Assembly: GCA_023974075.1 (NCBI GenBank)
Contig: CM043792.1
Span: 17,451,373-17,515,372, forward strand
Reading direction: 5' to 3'
Length of the DNA stretch: 64,000 nucleotides
DNA from: Chaenocephalus aceratus
Lineage: Eukaryota > Chordata > Actinopteri > Perciformes > Channichthyidae
Positions within the stretch are counted from its first letter, which is position 1; every line of letters begins with the position of its first letter. The position numbers and the translations under genes are program-made. The notes under the pieces are model-generated. The model was given only the letters and a program-made list of their open reading frames with translations, had not been told where the DNA came from and did not search any database. This document shows positions 1-14,641 of the stretch, piece by piece.

Positions 1-1117
1 AACCACCTGACTCAGGAACAGTTGACGCCTGAGCTTGCACAATTTTTATTGTTTTGTTTTTAGTTTTTGTGTGTCTTGTATTTGCATTGTTTAGGAACAT
101 GTGACCCGAGTGTTTCATTATTTACATAACTACACCGTAGTTGTGCATATGATATGACATTAAACCTTTTGAACATCTGAATTTGATGCAGTAGAACCCG
201 AGTGTGATGCGGAAACATTCGTTTTCATTAAATATGAATCACTCTTCACCAAAATGTATTGAGATATATATATATATAAAAAGATTTATATACTTGTTGA
301 CAGCAGCTTTGGAGCTATTTGCCTGCTTGAGAGAGCGTTCAGCAGGTGGGAGGAACATCACTGACAGAAAGCTCCCTCCTGGTGTCACAAGCACTTAAAA
401 CCCACCCACTGCTGTTTCCAATCTACTGCAATTGAATCACTAATAAGCACTTAAGTCCTGTGTTGAGTACAACAACCGTTCCTGAGTGTTAATAATCAGC
501 ACACCTCGTGTAGCCGCTCTGTGGAGGCCATGGCAACCGGCTAAGCTTAAGAGGAGGATCAGATGAAAAAGGGTGAAGGCTCAACGGGGAGACGAGAAGG
601 GAAGGAGACGAGGCAAAGGGAAGAGGGTGGAGGCTTCCAGCTTCTGATGATGAATGCTGTATACAGATGTATCGGTGTGTGATTCAAGTATGATAAAGAG
701 GCTTCACCAGCACCTAACACACGACTGTCAGTTATTTATCATTCACACAGACGTTATAAGCTTATACTTATTTCTACCAGGGCTGAATTTTTGTATATTT
801 CTTTTGTATATTAAAGTTTTCTTAAAATAGTTTTCCATCTGTGTTTTTAATTTTTGTTTTACTTTTATGTATGCACCACAACACCAAGTGTAATTCCTCG
901 TACGTGTAAACCCACCTGGTAATAAAGCTGTTTCTGATTCGGTCTCATTATTTTAAAAATGTCAAAGCTTCTATTGGGGTTTTAAGAGAATGTTGAACAT
1001 CTGTTGTCTTATTTTATAACATCATAACACAATTTCAATGTCCACATTTTGATTACAGCCCTTATGGAAATACAGCCAGTGTCATTATTTCTGTAAGAAT
1101 CATTGTGTGTGTCCTAC
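1..1117. other. Left-edge stretch with no coding exon recognised (probably HROB intron)
   Basis: No exon of a known family could be read here on either strand. HROB enters the window from the right and its last visible exon ends at 1118, so this is most likely part of its next intron. The C-terminal HROB exons would then lie beyond base 1. An AATAAA followed by a CTG-rich end at 921-940 resembles the 3' tail of an interspersed repeat, but I cannot assign it. Confidence 0.4.
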
Positions 1118-4100
1118 CTGTCGGGTCTTTAAACACAACCTTGGCATCAGCGTGTGTGTGGATGATGCTCTTCAGCAGCACGGCCATATTGGGAACTTTG
1201 TTTTTCGCCAGCCGTTTCAGCGCAGCCTACAAAGACGAGGAAATCAATCAACACACACGAGCTGGTTAATCAAATAACAGCGTGTTCAGAAATAAATCCC
1301 TTTTTATTCAAGTCATTTTTCAAGCACAAATCTCAAACAGTAGCTGGATGAAATGTCTTAACTACATTGATTAAGACGCGTTTGAGACAAATGATCACTG
1401 CCTTACACCAAAAATGAAAACAACAAACTCTACACATTAGCGAACATGATTTACTGTGGATGCTTCGGTCAACAGAAGTTGGGAGGAATGTTTGTTTATT
1501 TGTTTATTGATGCAAACAGGGGCAAGCTGAGGTTCATGTTAAAGCTTAACCTGAAGGAGCCTAACCAGAGTCCTTCAGTGACACTGGGCATGTGACTGGA
1601 GTCTGTTTCAAAGACAACAACAGAAACCAACAGTGTATTATGACTGAACACTGGCGAGTTACTCCACAGAGATCGACACACAGAGGGAAGAATAACAGCA
1701 GTCTCCATTAGAGTGATTGATGAGTGATCGTTCCGTTTCTAATTACAAAAGCCTCTAGTACAGCTACTCCATTTGTCCTGATTATGCCAAGAGACCTCCA
1801 GCAGTGATACACTGTTATGATGGAACATAAATCAAACAAAACCGACTTGGCCTGAATAAAGATGCACTTCCAGCTAATTATTTAAATGGACTGAAAGAGT
1901 TTTGGGATGGCTTTTTTCACTTGTAGTTTACGAGGCTGTATTAGGGCCATTGTAGATGAAAAAAGGTTCCAATATAATAACGGGAAAGAAACACTTGAAT
2001 ATTCTGATATTCTAAAGACTTCAATTGTGTTTTGGTTTGATCAAGGAAACACAACGAGTTCAGTTCGCAAGGTCTCAGAAGTTAATGTTTGGTTAAGGTG
2101 GTGAACAAAAAAAAGAAAGACACTAAATTAATCACCTTTCGGAGAACCATGACCACACTGTAGGAGTGCAGGAAGCACGAGGGGTTCCTCTCGTCCAATC
2201 CCATCTCTGCTTTCATCGCAGCCCAGGGACCAGCCACTGAACTCGTCTTCTTCAGTCTGTGAGCTGGAGCCCTTTAAGACAGAGTCAAACCGTTTAGACA
2301 TTCAGTAACCGTGGCTTCAAAATATCAGGTTTATGTTTCCAACTGTGACCAGCAGCTCTTTAGATCACCGTGTCGCTGGTGATGGCTGGCTGGTCAAACC
2401 TCTCTTTGTCTCCAGGAGGCTGAATCTTGACAAATGTGTGGATGTGTGCTTGTGTTTCTGCTAATTGTGTGAACGAGGTCGCACCTTCACATTTGCTATT
2501 ACACATGTTTCTTGATCTGGAAACTGGACAAATATATTTCAGATTGTCCAAGTACATTATTTGTCACTTTCGTTGTTTCCTTTTTGTTCTGCCTCAGAAG
2601 AGCGAGCGAATGAGGAATAAAACACACGAGAAACACAGCGTGTGAAGCTGCCACATCCTCACTTAGTCATTTTAGTTTTTTCTTTCTAATTGTTATTACC
2701 CCACTTGCCTACTCGGTTATCTTTTTTCTGTGCAAGTTTATAGACGAAACAACATGAAAATGTAATCAATTACATGATAAAAATACATATCTAGTTAAAA
2801 CAAGATTTATGAAAACAAATATTAAGCGGTATGCCTATGGCACATACCATAATACTGCAACATCCCAGGTCTGATTGCTCATTTCTATACTGAACTCTTA
2901 CAATTTGAGGCGAAAGTGACCCCACTTTTTTTTTGTCTTATGTCAATCGTCGCTTTTATTACCTGGCTTGGTGACCGGGCCACAGCACCGTGAGCCGGAG
3001 TCTGAGGGACAGAAACCACGATGTCGTCCAGCCTCTGACCCTGAAGCTGAGAGAAGGATTATATTATTCCGCTGCACCATGATGGAAACACACCTTACCA
3101 ATGAGATGCTCTCGACAGGAGTCATCCATTAGAGCGTTGGTGACAACCACTGAGCCTCACTCATGACGGTGAGGTTAAATGTGATTTCACTGCTCGGTTG
3201 CCTTTATTTTGAGTCAACATCAACACACTGCAAGCAGGAGGCATACACAAACAGGAACTCCAGATGGCAAGGAGAGGTAAACTGCTTTGATTGTCGAGAA
3301 AAATTACTTTAATACTCATTTCAATTATTTACATTTTATTATTGTAATTTTAAAACTATTATATAACATTGAATCGATGATAATATTGTCCTGTCTTTAT
3401 ATCCTGCGATGTGTCTATAACGTAACTATCCTGACAGGCCTGCTGCAGGATGACACTAACCTGCTCTGGCAGGAACCCTGCGGGCCCCGGGAAGCGGCGG
3501 GTCCTGGGCCGGTGGGACTCGGAGCGGGGTCTCCTCTGAGGGAGCTTATTGGAGGCTGAGACCAGCTGCACCAGGCGGTTGGTGAGGACCGGTGTGTGAA
3601 GGGGATGAGGGCTGAGGGTGGAGGAGTTCAGTGAGGAACAGGGCGCTGGGGAGAATGACTCAAAGATTGCACGGCCCTGAGGGGAGGGTCCTGGTGTTGC
3701 CCACGGTCTCTGGGGCCTGTTGAGTGTCCTGGAAATGGGGCTGGGGGCAGGGGAAGACACAGTAAGGCCAGAGAAAACACTTGGACTCTGAGGAGGCGCT
3801 GACAGGGGAGAGGGGCGGGGGTTTGCAGTTCTGAGAACATGAGTGGAGCAGATCCGAGTAGGTAGGTAACTACTAGAAGAGCCAGGGGCCTGGGGAGCAG
3901 CGTTCAAGTCTCTCTGGGTCCAATTAGGTCCGCTGCTTGTCGGGGGTCGCAGTGTTTTTGCTGAAGTTGCAGGATTAAACGCAGGTGCAGCTTGGGCTGG
4001 AGCAGCAGACTGCACCATCTGCTGGTCACACTCATCCAGGTCTGCCAGGTCAACATCCCAATCATCAAAATCATCCAGTCCCGCTGTGTTGGCAGGACTC

Positions 4101-5248
4101 TGGTGGTGTGTCAAAGCAGGCTGAGATGTATCCAGCGTGTGAGGATGAGTCTGAGCAGAGGAAAAGGAGGAGGAAGAGGGCCGCCTCAAACCCTGAGCAA
4201 CAGTTTGTCCTGCAGCGATGTGTGTGCTGCCCCTCCATGCCGAGCTGTTACACAGAGCAGCTGATCTCTCTGTAGTTTGCTGAATGCCGTTTTTCTCCGG
4301 CTCTCTGTGAGAAACCGAGGAAGCCCGCAGCGAGCAGGAGGACACAGCAGCTGCCACATCAGCTGATCCAGGCGCTGAGCGGACAGCCCAGTCGGTCCCG
4401 AGCAGGTCCTAGGACACACACATTTATATTAACAGTGTGAGAAAGCAGCAACAGAAATGGAGCAGCCCATGCTCAGTGGTGGATTGCTATTAAGTACAGT
4501 TACTCAAATACTGTACTTTTCTCTTTTTCATTTTTTACCCTCGTACTAGCCTACTTATTTTTACATACATTTCATTTGTGCAATTAAGACTTACATTCAT
4601 TCTTACAGCTGTACATTCATTTATTAGAAATTAAATAAAAAGTACATCGCCTCAGGAATGTTGTACTTTCTACAGCACTACTACAGTCAACATTGGTTAC
4701 TTAACAAATAAAAAACAAACATAAAATGGTTTGAAATAATTGAAATTACCTAACCATGTGATTGCATTCAAGTATATCTAAAATGACTCTTGTATTAATG
4801 ACAGGTATTAATAAATGAGTGGATCGACATATTTTCAATGTTATGATTCCAGCATCCTAAGTAATTTAGTACTTGATTATTTACTTATTATTATTACATG
4901 CTTTTTACTGTACTAAGTAACATCTTCAAGGATTTATCTGACTGGGGTAAATGATCTGACCGGTTCACTGATAGTTAAGTACCATCAGGTGTGTTGTTGC
5001 TGGGACTCACCTCATCATCAAAGTCCTCACCAATGTTGAACAGGCCACTTAATTTGCAGGTCTGTAACAGGAAACAAAACACTGATAACATGTATTCACA
5101 GCAAATGCAGGTTTAAATCACCAGATGCTAAAGATTGTCTATTAAACAAAAGAAAGAAATGTCATAAACTATTTTGCATTAAACGTTAGCATTTGTTAGC
5201 TTAGTTAGCAGAGATTGTTTTGAGTTTGCTTTTTAGCTCTCTTACCAT
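1118..5248 (-). CDS. hrob: HROB (C17orf53/MCM8IP), homologous recombination factor with OB-fold; partial, 3' end outside window
   Basis: HROB binds single-stranded DNA and loads the MCM8-MCM9 helicase at sites of homologous recombination in the nucleus. Exons in order on the minus strand: 5248-5246 (the ATG alone, then GTAAG), 5061-5011, 4408-3461, 3046-2963, one starting near 2271 or 2263 and ending at 2136, and 1226-1118. The N-terminus reads MTCKLSGLFNIGEDFDDE, like the acidic start of the mammalian protein. The 948-nt third exon codes a Ser/Pro-rich disordered region with an acidic patch (FDDWDVDLADLDECD) and ends in the family motif TRRFPGPAGFLPEQ. Exon 4 gives a DDIVVSVPQTPAHGA block, exon 5 GLDERNPSCFLHSYSVVMVLRK, and exon 6 NKVPNMAVLLKS through VVFKDPTG, the start of the OB-fold. 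The exon 4 to exon 5 join is out of phase with any acceptor I can see, so a small exon may be missed. The human continuation after FKDPTG is absent, so the gene is cut by the window edge. Confidence 0.9.
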
Positions 5249-6656
5249 CGCAGTCCTGAGATATCGCGATTAAAGTCGTATTTGATCGGTCTGTACACCA
5301 AACTCACTGAGAGATTGGATGCCATTTACTACCTGCGTTGTAATGTAAAATGTCGTTTTGTTTGCATTCTTTAATTTTACAAGAAAGGCTGCTAATCAAC
5401 TTTAGGTGAGCTGCTGCTTGGGATCGCGTCGCCACGTTCAAACACGACGTAATGACGTACGTGTGTTTTCCAAAGAGTATTGCAGCAGAGCAAGATGATT
5501 CACTCCAACTTTCCTACTTGACGTTCTCAAAGTAGTTACTTAGAATCTTAAAATATGAAAAACTTTCTGTAAATAAATAGTCTAATATATTATATAATAA
5601 CTCTAACTTCTATATTGTTTAATATTATGGATAATATTACAATTATGTATCCTTATTATGACTTTAAAATCTGATTAAAGCTGTTTATCATGTGTGTTTT
5701 TTCAACGGTGATTATACATGCTCAAGAAAAAGTTGTAAACCAGACATTGTTATACTACATTTTGAACCTAACTTGAATTGCATTGCTTAGTGACAACCTG
5801 TTGCATAAACAACAACAGGAAATAAACAAGGAACATTTTAGATTCATGTTAACGTTTAAAACTGTGAAATGGTGACAAGTTTTATACATCTTGACGTTTC
5901 TTAGTTCTTTGATCAGATGACTGTTTTGGTGTGTATCAATACTGCCATCTGGTGGCCATTTATGTTAATACATGTATCAGTTTTCATTCTGATCTAATAA
6001 TAACTAGTGCTGAAGTTGTGTTTGAGCAACAATCTTGCGACTGATACCGTTAAGCAAAAGTCATTTCGAGTTGTAATATTTGACATGAAAGGTACACAAG
6101 ACTGATTTAAATAATGAAAGTTTTGACCTGACCTTTGCTTGGACCACACTGCAGCTCCAGTGAAGGTGAGTACAGGCAGACATTTTCTCTGAACAGTATG
6201 ATGTGTGGATTTACAAGGTAAAAGCATAAGATCTACTTTGAATTCAATAAAGGCAAAATATACACATACCTGATGATACTATTGGTTTCATAAAATGACA
6301 ATACAACCTCCCAAACATTTATTTTAAAGAAATCAAGATAACTAAGGACAAGACTAATTGTATAAGATCCTTTCAATGATAAAAAATAACAAGGTTGACA
6401 GTATGAATTCACCCAAAAAACAAACGAAACACACTTAACATGCAGAGTTTATTTAGTATTCTACATTGTCCCACTCATCACTGGAGAAGGTTTGTTTTTA
6501 TTACATTTTCTGTTGTGCTACTTTGCAATAGTTTGTGGCAGTAGATTTTTTTTTTAAAGAACAAGTCTATTTTTGGAGAGGAAACATAAAGTCAGATTAG
6601 TATCTCGTCTTCTTTTTACCATTGTTAACTTTCTTGTAGGTTGAATTTCAGGTGCC
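5249..6656. other. HROB-ASB16 divergent intergenic region
   Basis: The HROB start lies at 5248 reading left and the ASB16 start codon at 6657 reading right, so this 1.4 kb holds both 5' ends. CpG-containing sequence near 5420-5462 includes TGACGTAC, close to a CRE. A likely splice acceptor sits just before the ASB16 ATG (TTTCAG at 6645-6650), implying an upstream non-coding ASB16 exon that I cannot place. The rest is AT-rich with no repeat I recognise. Confidence 0.45.
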
Positions 6657-9600
6657 ATGTCAAAGGACTCCTTTCCGTTCACTTCTACCTCGCTGCGCTC
6701 CCTGAGGCTGGAGCAGGAGCTTCAGGAGTGGGAGGATGCTCGGCGAGCGTTGGCCAATAGGAGAGCCATGACCAGGGCCCCGCTACCCAGGGCCCCCAGA
6801 CTTTCTCCCAGGCAGGGGCGACTGCAGGAGGTCCGGGCCCCTCGTGCCCCGGTCCGGTGCAGAGACACGGCCGTCCACAACACCTTCATGTGTGGGGACA
6901 TGAAAGGAATATATGCGGTACTGAAGGACGCTGCCATGGTCAACGCCCTGATGGAGACGGTGCATGAAGACATGGTGTGGGCTCCAGAGATGGGTAGGAA
7001 TTTAAGACCTTTTTCTTATAGTCATGGAGGGGTTTGGATGTAGGCCTTTACCCACAAAATGTCACTCAAAGGAACACATATAAAGCCCAAGAAGGGACTG
7101 ACAATGACCACAAAGAAATTAAAAATGTCATTGAAGGGACTCAATACGACTATAAAAAGAGACAAAACAAAACAAAGAGACACAAATGTCTACAAAGAAG
7201 CTTAAAGCAGCTGCACAGACACCAAAACAACTACAAATAGATGCAAAAACAAACAAAAGAAGTACTCAAAATGACTACAAAGACACCATAATGACCACAA
7301 AGAGAACCAAAGTAACTGCAAGGTGACACAATTATAAGAAAGACACAACAAATGACTTTTCAAAGGAACTTCAAATGACTACAAAAAGATCAGAAGGTCT
7401 ACAAAGAGACACATGAGGACCACAACGCAACTACAAATAGAGAGAAAACGACCACAAAAACGAAATAAGCACTTGACTCAAAACACAACCAAACGCAACC
7501 CTTGACTTACACACACTGTCCCTGTGTGCCTGCGTCAGGCATGTGGACGCTGAGCTCCAAGGTGAAGCAGACCTCAGCGTTGCGCCTGGCTGCCAGCAGA
7601 GGACACTCGGGCTGTGTGGAGGAGCTGCTGTTCCGCGGGGCCGAGGTGAACGCTGACCCTGGGGGGAGCACGGCCCTCCATGACGCCTGTGTGGGCGGCC
7701 ATGATCTGTGCGTCCAGCTGCTGCTCTCTCATGGAGCTGACCCTGAAGTGCTGGCAGCAGACGGCAGCGCTCCTCTCCACCTGAGCTGCACCTCCGCACA
7801 GTCACTGAGGTGAGAGAGGAGCTCACAACTCACCATTTGTTCTTCATTAATATCAATGATGTACTTTAGGCTCACTTTTAGAGCTGCAACACTTAGTCCA
7901 CTCATCAATTACCCTATCTGCAATGATTGATAATGGGTGAATCATCAAAAGTGGGTTCACCGGGCGCTGTACAGTAGCTGCCCACTGCTCCAAGTACGAG
8001 TTAAATGCAGAGGTCACATTTCACTGTGTGTGCTGTGCTGTGTGGATGTGACAAAAATAAAGAGAAACCCTCTTTATTTTTGTCACATCCTCCAATTCTA
8101 ACAGGATTCTAAAGTGATATTGTCAGCCTCTCAATAATGGAGAGGTCCTTCTTTTTAGTTGTATATATATTAAGCTGAATGCCTTTGGAGTTGCAGAAGG
8201 CCATACCCACCACTTCGTTAACTTTAGTTGAGTTTCTTGTTAATTTTCTCTCTTCAACTATAGTATTAAAAACAAAAGCCCCTCTAATAGTGTTTAATCT
8301 TTTCGTCTCTATCTTCACTTATGTTGTAACAATGTACATTCCCGTTCTGTGGGATGAGTATATTCTGATTTTGATTCCTAAATGTTCTGGTAATAAAACA
8401 CATTTGCACATTCTTCTCTGAGACTGAAATAATTTGGCTCAACCAAAAGATCTTCCATATTCCTGCTTTTAAGAAAACTTTAACTCATGTCAGATGGAGA
8501 CTGCATGTTTTTCCAGATGTGCCTTTTGTTCCAGGTGTGCTGAGCTGCTGATAGAGAGAGGAGCAGAGGTCAGTGTGAGGCTGGGGGGGGCGAGGATCAC
8601 GCCCCTGCACCTGGCCGCCCGGCGAGGCCTGGAGCAGCACGTGGAGCTGCTGCTCAGCACCGGAGCAGATGTGTTGGCCACAAATCAGGAGGGGGAGACC
8701 CCTCTGAACGCTGCCTGCTGCGGGGCCGAGAGACCCTCTGAGGCCGGGCGCTATCTACGAGTGGTCCAAAAGCTGCTGGCTGCAGGAGCTGATCCCAGAA
8801 CTGCAGGCAGGAAGCAGCACACCCCCCTGCACAACGCCTGCGCCAACTGCACTCCCCGGATTGTGGACGTCCTCCTGCTGCATGGAGCCCGGCCAGATGT
8901 TGCCAACTGTGCAGGATACACACCGATGGACTGCCTGCTGCAGGTAGCTCAGAGGGCTGGAGGGAAGGACGTTTAGAAAGTGATTGATCAGATATCCTTT
9001 TTTTTTTTTTAAAGCTTGGGTAGTGGGATTAACTATTTTCTGCTTGTTCTTTAAGGCGGTTGAAGATTACCCCGGCCACCAACCAGAAGCAATAGCACGG
9101 TCACTTCTGAACCATGGAGCTCAGCCTGTCTCACCAAAGGTTAAAAACACTGATACATGAACAAATGATATTATATCAAAGCAGATATGCTATTATATAT
9201 CATTATGTGATGATGTTATTACCAAGAAAGCTTCAAAAAGGGAATCGCGGGGGAAGGTTGAACAATGTCAAGTCACATTTTCAGAATGGAAATTCCAAAC
9301 TCCAAAAAAATGTAGCACCAGAAATCTACCAATCAAAGGATTCCATAAAGGAGATATATCAAATAGAATACTTCCAGTAAGAAACGTTTAAGTATGTCAA
9401 AATAGTGGATGAAGCAAGATAGCAAGCAGACCTTGAGAAACTTGGATGGACATTTCTGTTCAAAGTTTTCCTAGCCATTATATACCAAATTATTAAACTA
9501 GAAATTAATTGACAGATTATCTGATGAGGAAATGATCAGTACTTGCAGCCCTACTAAATAGTGTTTTGAAGTTCCTTTCGCCTCTCTCCAGATGTTGAAG

Positions 9601-9975
9601 CAGTGTGTCCTCTCTCCTGCCACTCTGGAGGTGATGCTGAACTCGTACACATTGATCCCTCGCTGTGCGTGGATGGACTCTCTGTCCACGGAGATATATG
9701 AGGTAAATAAACCGTTTAATCTCCTCTTCCTCCTTTTGTTTATCATCCTGTGATCTAAAGTGTTTTTGTCTGTCTTTTTGCTGCCTCAGGAGCACAAATC
9801 TTTCTTGGACTTGGTGCGTCAGCGGACCGGCCAGCCTCGCTCTCTGCAGCATCTCTGTCGCTGGGCTTTACGCCTGCGCCTCGGAGCCCGGTGTTTCCCA
9901 GCGGTCAGTGAACTGCACATTCCCAGCTCTCTGAAGGACTATCTGCTTCTGAGTAACGACGGGACGCTCCAGTGA
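6657..9975 (+). CDS. asb16: ASB16, ankyrin repeat and SOCS box protein
   Basis: ASB proteins are substrate receptors of Cullin5-Elongin B/C ubiquitin ligases. The ankyrin repeats bind the target and the SOCS box recruits the ligase. Exons: 6657-6993, 7539-7809, 8535-8943, 9056-9139, 9592-9702 and 9790-9975, all with GT-AG borders and consistent phase, giving 465 residues (human ASB16 is about 453). The N-terminus contains FPFTSTSLRSLRLEQE, matching the mammalian start. Ankyrin repeats run from about residue 115 to 375, for example STALHDACVGGHDLCVQLLL, TPLHLAARRGLEQHVELLL and HTPLHNACAN. The SOCS-box region is residues 410-465, with PRSLQHLCRWALRLRLG and the terminal LKDYLLLSNDGTLQ. Intron 1 carries a degenerate repeat and intron 2 a SINE fragment plus a perfect hairpin. 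Its place beside HROB and TMUB2 is the conserved vertebrate position. No frameshift or stop was seen. Confidence 0.96.
7068..7480 (+). repeat. Degenerate tandem repeat, ACTACAAAGAGACACAAA-like units
   Basis: Intron 1 of ASB16 is a run of loosely repeated units around the words 'gactacaaagagacac', 'gaccacaaag' and 'aactacaaatag'. It is purine- and A-rich on this strand. A similar degenerate array occurs in SLC4A1 at 43255-43480. Units are too diverged to give a copy number by eye. Confidence 0.7.
7955..8064 (+). mobile_element. SINE 3'-part fragment (fish tRNA-type SINE)
   Basis: The stretch contains 'cgggcgctgtacagtagctg', 'cccactgctcc', 'gttaaatgcagaggtcaca' and 'tttcactgtgtgtgctgtg', ending in 'gtgacaaaaataaag'. 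I recognise this order of words from the body and tail of common teleost SINEs. It lies in ASB16 intron 2. The tRNA-like head is missing, so it is a truncated copy. Confidence 0.6.
8044..8090. repeat. Perfect 21-bp inverted repeat (hairpin) in ASB16 intron 2
   Basis: Bases 8044-8064 and 8070-8090 are exact reverse complements (GGATGTGACAAAAATAAAGAG against its complement), separated by a 5-base loop (AAACC). The left arm is the 3' tail of the adjacent SINE fragment, so the right arm looks like a fold-back copy of that tail. Confidence 0.95.
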
Positions 9976-10865
9976 CTTCATCCTGTACTTTTATTTGAGA
10001 TAACAATAACCTGTTTCTGTTACTCTTTTCTTTAGTCATGCTTCTTTTTGTCAAATAGAAATACTTTTCAGGTTGAGTTTGTGTAAGGAAAAAAAGTATA
10101 ATTTGACCTCCTGTTTGAGTATTTACTTTTTATATATTTATATTGTGTATATTGGTTGTTACAATTGTTTTAACAACAATTTCGACAATAAATTGCTTGC
10201 ACAACACTTGTGAAATTAAATTACTGTTTCGATGTGATGTGCAATCAAAAATAAGCTTACATGCATAGCTTTTAAATTAAATATCATATGGGAGTTATTC
10301 ACCACTACCAATAAAACTACTACTACTCAAAACATTAGCAATAACATACTTTTGTTATTTTTAGCATTTTATATTTGTACTGGATACACAAGTCGATCAG
10401 TATTCAAATAGATAAATGTTACTTTATACTTCTACATCACTCCAATTCCAAGGGAAAAACTTGCTGCACTACATTCATTGTATTTCAACTGAACTTGTAA
10501 CATACAGTAGTTTACTAGATTAACATTTTAAAAACAAAACGTGGTCATTTTATAACGTACAGTATGACCCATTGTAATTGATTAAATATAAATTATTTAT
10601 CAAATAATGCAAATTAGCAACAGTAATGTATTGTCAATTATGTAGGCCTATCTCAATGCTTATATTGATTTAGAAAAGAGAAAAGAAATCAAATGTTTTA
10701 AAATTAATTGGCAAGAAAGCAAGTTTCTCAATAGTTTACCTAACTACACTACTTTAGCAATTGTATTTAGTTACATTACACCGCTTTTTATAGGTCCCCA
10801 AATCACCAGCAAGGTAAATGCCAAATATTTGATATCTAGAGTTGTTATTGTATGAGCAGGTGGAG
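9976..10865 (+). other. ASB16 3' UTR and intergenic spacer to TMUB2
   Basis: After the ASB16 stop the sequence is AT-rich and non-coding. An AATAAA at 10187-10192 is the best polyadenylation signal, giving a 3' UTR of about 220 bases. From there to about 10865 I see only AT-rich spacer. Confidence 0.6.
10187..10192 (+). terminator. Polyadenylation signal AATAAA, ASB16
   Basis: Canonical hexamer 212 bases after the ASB16 stop codon, followed by 'ttgcttgcac' and a T/G-containing region. It is the first AATAAA after the stop. Confidence 0.6.
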
Positions 10866-11033
10866 CAACAGGCGTGACCCGTCTCCAAAACAAGCGCACC
10901 CAACTGCCCGCGATGACGTCACGCCGTCTCGTCGCCTCTCTGTTTGTTATGTGTTTTTTAAGGAGCAGCTGCTAACTGCTAGCATTGAGCCTCGTCTTTA
11001 AACATGCTTTGAATACACATAAACAGCTGGCAG
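10866..11033 (+). promoter_or_regulatory. TMUB2 promoter with full CRE and probable non-coding first exon
   Basis: A GC- and CpG-richer island in AT-rich surroundings. It carries a perfect palindromic CRE, TGACGTCA, at 10914-10921 within 'gcgatgacgtcacgcc'. Downstream, 'gctggcag|gtaaga' at 11026-11039 is a strong splice donor, so a short untranslated exon ending at 11033 probably splices to the coding exon near 12096. The start site itself cannot be fixed from sequence. Confidence 0.6.
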
Positions 11034-12098
11034 GTAAGATTGTTTAAAACCAATAAAACACAGACGTTCGCCCTAGCTCTGTGTTCAGTTTGAAAACTGT
11101 TGCGACTAAAACAAAAGCGAGCAGCGAGGTCGCAAACAGCCGAAGGTCGTTTTTTTTAGCTATCAAGGTAGGCTAGCTTGCAAGCTAACTTAGCTCATTA
11201 ACTAGCCACATAAACTACAGCATAACAAGTTAGTAGCACATGTTTCATTACAGCACATTTGGGTTTCCTGAATATTGAGTGTATTGACTAACGTGGCATA
11301 CAGAAATCCCTGTTGACACGTCTTTAAACAGCTGGGTGTTAGGACTTACTTAGCTTCACGGCTTCAAACAGCTGTTGACCAGCCCCGATGGTTCGCTGCT
11401 GCGGAGCTTTATGTAACTTTCACACATTAAAAAACTCTTGTGACTTTTACAAATGGTAATTCTTCGCTAAAGATTATGAATTGCCTTGCAAACAAAGCAT
11501 GATTGTGTAATTAATGAGTTAAAAATGCTGCGATACAATGTGTTTACATGAAACCCAGTTTATCGGTGTCTTGTGTAAAGAATCGATGTGACTTCGTTCA
11601 GTTCATCAGAATCTAGCTTTATTATTGCTGAAAGGTCATAACGTTTCTTTTTTATTGATCAACTATTGCTTATCCTTTTTAAAAACAGAAACCGGAAGTA
11701 AAGTTTTCTACTGTCATCATAAAAGGCCATGTTCTGACGTTTGGATGAAATGTTCTTTATTTCGGGCAATTTTATGTTAGATTCAACCCAACAGAAAAAT
11801 AGCCAACTTTTATGAATCGTTTAATAATTTAACTAACTTTCCATGCAGAGAAAACAGAATATCTTTAACGTTGTTATTGAAATAACTTGATAATATCGTG
11901 TGAATTATTATATTGGTAAAAAACTATAAATTATACATAAAACCAGAATATATTTCCATCAATGTAACATTTAGTTTGTTAGAATGTTCCCATAATATGT
12001 GATAATGTTGCATGCTGGATAAGGCTTGCTAAATTGTGGCACACTTTGATTTGGCGGTGTATAACTAAACGTGTGTTGTGTCTGTTTGGAGGACAGAG
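11034..12098 (+). other. Probable TMUB2 5' intron
   Basis: About 1 kb between the proposed leader donor (11034) and the acceptor 'tggaggacag' just before the TMUB2 ATG. AT-rich with several 'tagctagc'-like words. No exon, RNA gene or known repeat was recognised. Confidence 0.5.
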
Positions 12099-14641
<2,543 letters not shown>

